This document shows positions 1 to 5,474 of a stretch of 6,621 nucleotides of DNA, piece after piece (position 1 is the first letter of the stretch; each line of letters opens with the position of its first letter). The notes under the pieces are model-generated. The model made no database searches, was not told where the DNA came from, and saw nothing but the letters and a program-made list of their open reading frames with translations. The DNA lies in contig JAFZZD010000430.1 of assembly GCA_017615955.1 (NCBI GenBank), forward strand, positions 1-6,621, given 5' to 3'. The translations under genes were made by a program, and so were the position numbers. This DNA comes from Victivallales bacterium. Its GTDB lineage: Bacteria; Verrucomicrobiota; Lentisphaeria; Oligosphaerales; Oligosphaeraceae.

Positions 1-1299
1 AACTACAAGCTGCCGGATGCGCCTGAATCCGTGGGATGGACCAGGGCCAGGGCGTTCTTCCTTAGCCGCGAGAAGGGAAATGTCCCATTCCAGCTGGAAT
101 GCGGCAGGTCCCTGAAAAACGTGGTCATCGAGTACGAGATGTACGGCGAACTCAACGAGGACAAGAGCAACGCCATACTCATAACCCATGCATTGTCCGG
201 TGACGCCCATGTGGCCGGATGGGACGCCGACGCATCGGAGGAATACCGCCCATGGCGCCTGTCAGTGCCCGGATGGTGGGACAATCTGGTGGGGCCGAAC
301 CAGCCGTTCGACACGTCACACTTCTGCATAATATGCTCGAATGTGCTGGGCAGCTGCTACGGCACCACAGGTCCCGCCTCTCCGAATCCGGATGACGACA
401 ACAGGCCCTACGCCATGAAATTCCCGCCCATTACAGTGGGTGACTGGGTGCGCTCCCAGGCGGAGCTGATCGACTACCTTGGCATAAAGAAGCTGTATGC
501 GGTGGTAGGCGGTTCCCTGGGCGGGCAGCAGGCCCTGGAGTGGGCCATTGCCTACCCGGAGCGGGTGGGCAAGTGCATCATGCTTGCCTCGGGCGCCAAG
601 CTGCCGGTGCAGGGCCTGGGCTTCAACCATGTGGCCACGGTCTCCATTCGCAGCGACTTCTTCTTCAGGAATGGCCTGATCTATTCGGACGAGCGGGAAA
701 TGAATCCGCTTATGGAGGAGCGCCGCCGCACTGGTGACATAGACCTCAGCTACTGGAAAATCGCCAACCGCAACTTGAAGAGCCTGCACATCGCCAGAAT
801 GCTGGCCCACATAACCTACCTCTCCCCCAGCGGTATGGAAAGCAAATTCGGCAGGCGACTTCAGCCCGTGGAGCGCAGGCCTGGCGAGGCAAAGACACAG
901 GACAAGCAGGAAAACGAGCTGGCAGTGCACGGCTATCTCACCCACCAGGGACAGAGCTTCGTGGAACGCTTTGACGCAAACAGCTACCTCCTCATCGCAA
1001 ACGCCATGGACCAGTATGACGCGGCGGCAAAGTGGGGCGGCGGCGACCTGGCAAAGGCATGCTCACGAATACAGGCGGAAATGATGGTGGTGGCATTCAG
1101 TTCGGACTGGCTCTACCCATGCGCCGAAAGCCATTCCATTGTCATGGCACTCATGCAGAACCACCACCCCGTGACTTCCGTGGATGTGGACAGCAACTAC
1201 GGCCACGACGCATTCCTGGTGGAGGAATACAAGGTGAGCCGCATTATTCGCTCTTTCCTCATGGAGAAGCCCGAGGATGACAGGAGGGACGGCAAATGA
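1..1299 (+). CDS. metX: Homoserine O-acetyltransferase MetX, 5'-partial
   Basis: Transfers an acyl group, probably acetyl from acetyl-CoA, to the hydroxyl of L-homoserine in the cytoplasm, committing it to methionine synthesis. The alpha/beta-hydrolase fold is clear. Numbering from the GTG at 31: oxyanion-side motif HALSGDAHVAG at 53-63, GWWDNLVGP near 81-89, nucleophile elbow GGSLGGQQALEW with Ser162 (bases 514-516), acid Asp359 in SSDWLYP, and His392 in YGHDAFL. The SGDAH stretch resembles acetyltransferases; succinyl-type MetX from Pseudomonas, as I recall it, has SGHHH there, so acetyl specificity is inferred. The frame is open to base 1, and the ten codons before the GTG end in PES, giving an ESVGW context typical of the MetX N-terminal segment. 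No Shine-Dalgarno precedes the GTG, so I think the true start lies upstream of the window. The 3' end overlaps metW by four bases. The alternative is a succinyltransferase of the same family. Confidence 0.95.
   Translation, partial: NYKLPDAPESVGWTRARAFFLSREKGNVPFQLECGRSLKNVVIEYEMYGELNEDKSNAILITHALSGDAHVAGWDADASEEYRPWRLSVPGWWDNLVGPNQPFDTSHFCIICSNVLGSCYGTTGPASPNPDDDNRPYAMKFPPITVGDWVRSQAELIDYLGIKKLYAVVGGSLGGQQALEWAIAYPERVGKCIMLASGAKLPVQGLGFNHVATVSIRSDFFFRNGLIYSDEREMNPLMEERRRTGDIDLSYWKIANRNLKSLHIARMLAHITYLSPSGMESKFGRRLQPVERRPGEAKTQDKQENELAVHGYLTHQGQSFVERFDANSYLLIANAMDQYDAAAKWGGGDLAKACSRIQAEMMVVAFSSDWLYPCAESHSIVMALMQNHHPVTSVDVDSNYGHDAFLVEEYKVSRIIRSFLMEKPEDDRRDGK
1282..1287 (+). promoter_or_regulatory. 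Strong Shine-Dalgarno for metW inside metX
   Basis: AGGAGG lies eight bases before the metW ATG at 1296, within the last codons of metX. A near-consensus ribosome site plus an ATGA stop/start overlap fixes the metW start and points to coupled translation of the two proteins. It is the best ribosome binding site in the window; the sites before the TPR gene and folC are weaker, and tsaB has none visible. Confidence 0.85.
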
Positions 1300-2015
1300 G
1301 CAAGTCGTACCAGGATACTCTGGAGCATTTTGGCGTGCATGAAGCTGACTGCAACTTCGAGCAGCTGAGGAACTGCGCCGCAAAACTCTCCGCCGAACCG
1401 CCAGGAGGCGAGGCAATTCGCTGGCATGACGACATCGTGCAGCGCCTGGTCAAGGACGGCGATTCCGTAATCGACCTGGGATGCGGGGACGGGGAGCTGC
1501 TCCACCGCCTCGCAAAATGCCGCAAATGCTGGATGCAAGGCATAGAGGCGGACGAGGAAATGGTGGGCAAGTGCATCGCCCGCGGAATACCAGTCTGCCA
1601 CGGCGATATACTGGACATCATTGACCTGGTCCCTGACAAAAGCTATACCTGGGCGGTGCTTGAGGACACGCTTACCACACTGAAAAACCCTGTGGAGGCA
1701 TTGAACAAGATGCTTCGCATCGCCAAGGCGTGCATCATCACCTTCCCCAACTTCGCGCACTGGAGCATGCGCTTCACATTCAGCCTGGGCGGCAGAATGC
1801 CCGTCACCAAGTCATTCCCCTTCAAATGGTACGATACGCCCAATATCCACAACTGCAGCATAAACGACTTCATGGACTGGATAGGCGCTGAACAGCTTCA
1901 GGTCATGGAGGCATGGGTGCTGGTGGAAGGCGAGGTTGCAAGATATGACGCTGTCAAACAGCACAACATCACCGCCTCGCAGGCGCTCTTCGTCGTAAAG
2001 GAAAAACAAAACTGA
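1296..2015 (+). CDS. metW: Methionine biosynthesis protein MetW (SAM-methyltransferase fold)
   Basis: MetW is encoded next to metX in many bacteria and is linked genetically to methionine synthesis; its biochemical role is less settled than that of MetX. The 239-residue product carries methyltransferase motif I, VIDLGCGDGELL, at 58-69, an acidic strand-2 end in QGIEADEEMV (81-90), and HGDILDI (102-108). It then has the MetW signature: TFPNFAHWSMR (149-159), GRMPVT (166-171) and WYDTPNIHNCSINDF (178-192). The family's usual motif near VILSQTLQ reads VLEDTLTTL here (121-129). The domain begins near IRWHDDIVQRLV (41-52), so about 40 N-terminal residues are extra; from memory, family members are nearer 200 residues. 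The start is supported by the ATGA overlap and AGGAGG eight bases upstream, so the extension is probably real. Cytoplasmic, no signal peptide. The family call is sure; methyltransferase activity is not. Confidence 0.94.
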   Translation: MSKSYQDTLEHFGVHEADCNFEQLRNCAAKLSAEPPGGEAIRWHDDIVQRLVKDGDSVIDLGCGDGELLHRLAKCRKCWMQGIEADEEMVGKCIARGIPVCHGDILDIIDLVPDKSYTWAVLEDTLTTLKNPVEALNKMLRIAKACIITFPNFAHWSMRFTFSLGGRMPVTKSFPFKWYDTPNIHNCSINDFMDWIGAEQLQVMEAWVLVEGEVARYDAVKQHNITASQALFVVKEKQN

Positions 2016-2037
2016 CAAATCAGAGGGCAATTCACCC

Positions 2038-4671
2038 ATGAAAAGCACACTAGCAACTGCATTTCTGCTTTGTTCAATGCTTATTGCCCAGACACCGCAG
2101 CCCCAGACCTTCCAGTTCGAGGAGGAAATCAAGGCAAATCCACTTGCCGAGCAACTTGAACTGGGCATGCAGGCATTTGCAGACGGGCTGTACAAGCCAG
2201 CCGAACGCTATTTCAACAAGTACATCGAACTCAATGGCGCCAGCGAGCCAGGCTACGCGAGAGGCACACTTTACAAGGCGAAGTCATGCCTCCGTGATTC
2301 ACGCCCTGGGGACGCAATCACCGCCATCCAGGCACACGCAAAAAAAAGCGCAGGGCTCCAGGACACGCAGCTGCAATGCGAACTCGCATTCGTGGAGGCG
2401 CAGGCGCAGGGCATGCTGGGCAACTGGAGCATCGCCAGGAACATCACCGCCTCGCTACACGGAAATCCAAAGTTCAAGGAACTCCCAATTGCATTGCAGC
2501 AGGACATTGTGCTCCTGCAGGCGGACGCCGCCAGGTACATGAAGGACTGGAAAGGCGTGCTGGAGGCCCTCAAGGACCAGGAACCCAGCGGCGAGGGGGC
2601 ATTCCAGTTCGTGCAGCGCAAGGCAAGGGCATACACCGAACTGGGCGACTTCGCACAGTCCCTGAAACTCCTCAATGACTTCAAGCTGAAAGAGGGAAGC
2701 CCGGACGCAATGCTGGCCAGCATCCTCAGAGTGCGAAACCTGATCAGTAACAACGAGAGTGAACAGGCCAGGACCATTTTCGGCATACTCAAGGAAAGAA
2801 TGCCTGACAAGCCTGACTACGACTGGTGGTCCGCCGTGATTGTACTCGCCGAGGCAAGCGCAAAGGCGGGAAACTACACCGAGGCGGAGGCACTTTACAG
2901 CAGCGCATTGAAACTGGCCCCCGACACTGAAAAGCAGAGACTGACACTTGTCAGAAACATGGATATGAACCTGCGGGCGGAACTTATTGAAAAGGCCAGG
3001 GCCAATCTCCAGAAAATCACGGAAATGTTCCCCGATTCCATGGAATGCCTGGAACATACCGGCCTTCTCGGAAACCTGCTTTACGACAAGGGTGACTTCA
3101 ATGAGGCCGCAACATATTTCAGGAAGCTGGTGGAGCATACGCACAACAATGTGCAGCTTAGATACAAGGCAGGCATAAACCTGGGCCAAAGCCTCTATAT
3201 GGCAGGGCAGCGACAGCTGGCAATAGAGGCATATCTGCGGGCAGAGGCCAGCGCATCAACCCCGGATGAACATGCGGACGCATTGCTCAGGGCCGCAAAC
3301 GCCGCACTGGCGACTTTCCGCGAGGAACGGGACCCACAGCGCAAAGTTCTCGCAGGAGACAAGACCATTGGCATTCTTTCTTCAATAGAGGAAAAATATG
3401 CAACTTCATCAAATGCATTGACTGCATTGATGTGGAAGGCCACTCTGCTTGCTGAAATGCAGCGCTATGCAGAGGCCGCCTCCGCATACGAACGATATGC
3501 CATGAAGACAAGCAACAGCGAAGAGGCTTTCCAGGGGCATCTTCTCCAGGGCGAATGCCTGCGCCGCGCGGCTAGGACAGCAGAGGAAAAACTGGCTGCG
3601 GCAAAATTCCTGGAGACACTGGCCAGCAAGGCCGGAAGCAAGAATGTCGATGATGCATGGCTGGAGGCGGCGAAGGCATACCGCCAGGCAGGTGACGCTG
3701 CGCATGCGGAAGCCGCATTGAAGCATATTCTGGACAAGGAGCAAAGCCCCCGCAGGGGAGACGCGCTCTATATGTGCGCATGTCTTCGTTTCGATGCGGA
3801 CAAGACCGCCGAGGCGCAGAAGGATGTGGCGAATTTCCAGGCGCAATTCCCGCAGCGCAAGGATGATTGCGACAGGCTGTCCATACTTGCTGGCGATGCG
3901 TATGCAAATGCAGGCGACTGGAGCGAGGCGCTCAAGTGCTATGTCCTTCCCGCTTCGCCTGAAAGGCAGTCCCCTCTGCGCAACACCGCATTGTATGAGG
4001 CGGCAGTCGCGGAATACAGGCTCCAGGGATATGATGCCGCACTGAAACACCTGGAAACTCTCCTTGGCCTTCTGGGACAGAATGACAAAGACAGCATCGC
4101 GCGGGCAAACTACCTGAAGGGTGACATACTCTCTGCGCGAATGGACTATGCAACTGCCAGGGATGCATACGCGCTATGCGTGATGGCGGCGGGAAATACA
4201 ATGCTGGGATATGCCGCGCTGGGACGGCAGGGGGACATGCTCATGGCAAATGCCTCCATGCACAAGGCGGACGAGGCGATGCGCAACGCAGACCTGAAGG
4301 CCGCAGCCGAATGCTACAACCGCATCATAAAGGACAACCTGGAGGCGGGCAACCCATACGCGCCTATCGTGCAGGCCGCGCAATACAGCCTCGCCCTCTG
4401 CCAAGTCAGGCAGGGAAATGTGGACGCCGCTCTGGAAACATACGAGAAGATCTATTTGACATACAGAAACAACTACGTTGACCATGGCGGCGAAGCACGC
4501 AAGCCCCGGCCAATGGACGATTTCTATATGGCAAATGCACTGGTGGACATGATCGCGCTACTGGAAAAAAGGGACACTCCTGACGCGCAGGAAAAGGCAC
4601 AGCGCTACCGCAGCTTCCTGGCAAGCCGCAAGAACCTGCCCATTTCCAAAACAGCCCAGGAACGGCTGTAA
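2038..4671 (+). CDS. Large exported tetratricopeptide-repeat protein, function unknown
   Basis: An 877-residue, alanine-rich protein of helical repeats. Residues 1-17 look like a signal peptide: Lys2, then a hydrophobic stretch from about Leu5 to Ile16, with probable cleavage at LIA/QTP. Cys12 sits inside the hydrophobic core without a lipobox, so a lipoprotein is unlikely. TPR-like helix pairs recur along the mature protein, the clearest near 36-66 (AFADGLYKPAERYFNKYIEL), 266-296 (AKAGNYTEAEALYSSALKLAP), 340-370 (LLYDKGDFNEAATYFRKLVE), 376-404, 461-488 (AEMQRYAEAASAYERYA), 538-566, 616-637 (AGDWSEALKCY), 650-680, 690-716 and 780-810. The last 50 residues lack an obvious repeat. There is no catalytic domain, transmembrane helix after the signal, or beta-barrel domain. 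About eleven cysteines in the mature chain are many for an exported protein. The start is 22 bases after metW, with GAGGG ten bases upstream. TPR arrays usually scaffold protein assemblies, here probably in the periplasm, but the partner is unknown. Confidence 0.9.
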   Translation: MKSTLATAFLLCSMLIAQTPQPQTFQFEEEIKANPLAEQLELGMQAFADGLYKPAERYFNKYIELNGASEPGYARGTLYKAKSCLRDSRPGDAITAIQAHAKKSAGLQDTQLQCELAFVEAQAQGMLGNWSIARNITASLHGNPKFKELPIALQQDIVLLQADAARYMKDWKGVLEALKDQEPSGEGAFQFVQRKARAYTELGDFAQSLKLLNDFKLKEGSPDAMLASILRVRNLISNNESEQARTIFGILKERMPDKPDYDWWSAVIVLAEASAKAGNYTEAEALYSSALKLAPDTEKQRLTLVRNMDMNLRAELIEKARANLQKITEMFPDSMECLEHTGLLGNLLYDKGDFNEAATYFRKLVEHTHNNVQLRYKAGINLGQSLYMAGQRQLAIEAYLRAEASASTPDEHADALLRAANAALATFREERDPQRKVLAGDKTIGILSSIEEKYATSSNALTALMWKATLLAEMQRYAEAASAYERYAMKTSNSEEAFQGHLLQGECLRRAARTAEEKLAAAKFLETLASKAGSKNVDDAWLEAAKAYRQAGDAAHAEAALKHILDKEQSPRRGDALYMCACLRFDADKTAEAQKDVANFQAQFPQRKDDCDRLSILAGDAYANAGDWSEALKCYVLPASPERQSPLRNTALYEAAVAEYRLQGYDAALKHLETLLGLLGQNDKDSIARANYLKGDILSARMDYATARDAYALCVMAAGNTMLGYAALGRQGDMLMANASMHKADEAMRNADLKAAAECYNRIIKDNLEAGNPYAPIVQAAQYSLALCQVRQGNVDAALETYEKIYLTYRNNYVDHGGEARKPRPMDDFYMANALVDMIALLEKRDTPDAQEKAQRYRSFLASRKNLPISKTAQERL

Positions 4672-4677
4672 CATCAC

Positions 4678-4734
4678 GCCCCAGGGCTTTTCCCACCTGC
4701 GCAAGTTGGCCAACATGTGCTGGGAGTCTGGGGC
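4678..4734 (+). other. 57-base imperfect hairpin after the TPR gene
   Basis: Starting seven bases after the TPR stop codon, almost the whole stretch folds back on itself. GCCCCAG (4678-4684) pairs with CTGGGGC (4728-4734). After a 6x2 internal loop, TCCCA (4691-4695) pairs with TGGGA (4721-4725). After a three-base bulge, GCGCA (4699-4703) pairs with TGTGC (4716-4720) with one G-U. After an A-A mismatch, GTT (4705-4707) pairs with AAC (4712-4714) around GGCC. The top forms part of the perfect palindrome GTTGGCCAAC (4705-4714). It is followed by TTTGCC, a poor U tract, so a standard intrinsic terminator is doubtful. It could mark the transcript's 3' end, block degradation, or be a dispersed repeat. 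The pairing was found by eye. Confidence 0.6.
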
Positions 4735-4752
4735 TTTGCCTTGCCAGTTGCT

Positions 4753-4790
4753 CAACCTGAGTGAGCGCCGCTTCGGCGCTCACATAAAAA
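4753..4790 (+). repeat. Hairpin repeat element, copy 1
   Basis: This 38-base unit has a second copy at 4826-4863, identical except at three positions. Its core, 4761-4783, is a perfect inverted repeat: GTGAGCGCCG and CGGCGCTCAC around a CTT loop. It is flanked by CAACCTGA on the left and ATAAAAA on the right. The run after the stem on the + strand is A-rich, not T-rich, and the other strand lacks a T run after the stem too, so it is not a standard terminator in either direction. It resembles REP-like intergenic palindromes. Confidence 0.75.
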
Positions 4791-4825
4791 CCGCCATAAC
4801 GCCAACAACGCTTTTCCCGCCAAGG

Positions 4826-4863
4826 CAACTTGAGTGGGCGCCGCTTCGGCGCCCACATAAAAA
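4826..4863 (+). repeat. Hairpin repeat element, copy 2
   Basis: Second copy of the unit at 4753-4790, in the same orientation and 73 bases downstream. The stem core 4834-4856 is GTGGGCGCCG and CGGCGCCCAC around CTT. Relative to copy 1, the fourth base pair of the stem changes from A-T to G-C on both arms, so pairing is kept; the third difference is C to T in the left flank. The element ends 18 bases before the tsaB ATG and would lie in the tsaB leader if transcription starts upstream. A short CAAG-GCAA-CTTG stem with a GNRA-type loop (4821-4832) abuts it on the left. Confidence 0.75.
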
Positions 4864-4881
4864 TCCCCCCAAAAAACAAAC

Positions 4882-5472
4882 ATGATCGAAATAGCAATAG
4901 ATGGATCCAGAGGCTGCTCCATAGCCCTGGCGAAAGACGCAGTCCTGCTGGCGTCTATGGACAGCCTGGACTTTGGCAGGAACCTGGATGTGGAATTCCT
5001 CCCCTGCCTGCAAAGCTTCCTGGCGGAGAATGGCCTGGCATTGAAGGACGTTGGCGGCTGGACGGTGGGCATAGGCCCTGGCAGCTTCGCCGGCATACGT
5101 TTTACGCTGGCGCTGGTCAAGGGCATTTGCGCCGTGACGGGCGCCAAGGCAAGGGGTGTGCCTTCGTCATTTGCGGTGGCTGTGGCATTGGGCAAGCCAG
5201 GCAGGGTATGCGTGGTGCAGGACGCACGCTGCGGCAAGGTATATGCCAGCATATACCTTTACGGCGAAAAATGCTCGCCAGCAGGACAGGCGCTGATGCT
5301 GGAGGCAGGTCAGCCCCTGCCAGAATGTGACTTTGCCTGCAGTCCCGAAGGTCTTGCAGGCGAGACCACTGCGCAGCCATGCGCTAAATATCTGATTTCC
5401 GCAAGTGCCGAGGACTATCCTTGGCAGGATACACCTGATATAGAACCTGTTTACGTAAGAGCGCCGGCATAG
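4882..5472 (+). CDS. tsaB: tRNA threonylcarbamoyladenosine (t6A37) biosynthesis protein TsaB
   Basis: TsaB is the inactive ASKHA-fold partner that binds TsaD and, with TsaE, supports transfer of the threonylcarbamoyl group to A37 of ANN-decoding tRNAs in the cytoplasm. The 196-residue product begins with an ASKHA phosphate-1-like strand (IEIAIDGS, 2-9). It carries the family hallmark GIGPGSFAGIRFTLALVKG at 63-81, then RGVPSSFAVA (91-100), VVQDARCGKVYASIY (111-125) and the C-terminal EPVYVRAPA (188-196). Usual TsaB proteins have DTS rather than DGS near the start and an HSE motif near 36; this one has NLDVE there, a divergence that does not threaten the call. TsaB lengths vary and this is at the short end. 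The start is the only ATG that preserves the first strand, yet no purine-rich Shine-Dalgarno precedes it: the leader reads CCCCCC then AAAAAACAAAC. folC begins two bases after the stop, so the two are probably co-transcribed. Confidence 0.93.
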   Translation: MIEIAIDGSRGCSIALAKDAVLLASMDSLDFGRNLDVEFLPCLQSFLAENGLALKDVGGWTVGIGPGSFAGIRFTLALVKGICAVTGAKARGVPSSFAVAVALGKPGRVCVVQDARCGKVYASIYLYGEKCSPAGQALMLEAGQPLPECDFACSPEGLAGETTAQPCAKYLISASAEDYPWQDTPDIEPVYVRAPA

Positions 5473-5474
5473 CC

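Noticed and set aside
31..33. GTG at 31 as the true metX start
   Set aside because: The frame stays open to base 1, no Shine-Dalgarno precedes the GTG, and this valine falls in an ESVGW context that usually has residues before it; kept as a possibility only.
316..945. 209-codon open frame on the minus strand inside metX
   Set aside because: It lies wholly opposite strongly conserved MetX coding sequence, its product has no recognisable domain, and such shadows are expected in GC-rich genes.
2068..2076. Cys12 of the TPR protein as a lipoprotein attachment site
   Set aside because: The preceding residues FLL do not fit a lipobox and the cysteine sits mid-way in the hydrophobic core, with a better signal peptidase I site after Ala17.
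2455..3189. 244-codon open frame on the minus strand inside the TPR gene
   Set aside because: It is antisense to a continuous TPR coding frame with clear repeats, and its translation shows no domain or plausible start context.
4456..4484. TTGACA as a -35 box for a tsaB promoter
   Set aside because: At 17-bp spacing the matching hexamer is TGACCA, nothing like TATAAT, and the site is inside TPR coding sequence far from tsaB.
4761..4790. Hairpins as ordinary rho-independent terminators
   Set aside because: The stem is followed by ATAAAAA on the + strand and by TCAGGTTG (copy 1) or TCAAGTTG (copy 2) on the - strand; neither gives a T run after the stem.
4830..4861. TTGAGT and CATAAA flanking hairpin copy 2 as a promoter
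   Set aside because: The spacing is about 20 bases, the -35 match is poor, and the spacer is fully occupied by the inverted repeat.
4752..5252. 166-codon minus-strand frame covering the repeats and the tsaB 5' half
   Set aside because: It overlaps conserved tsaB coding sequence, and its distinctive peptide comes from the hairpin repeat, which is also read in another frame at the other copy.
4830..5330. 166-codon plus-strand frame overlapping tsaB
   Set aside because: It runs through hairpin copy 2 and out of frame through tsaB; the tsaB frame carries the family motifs.
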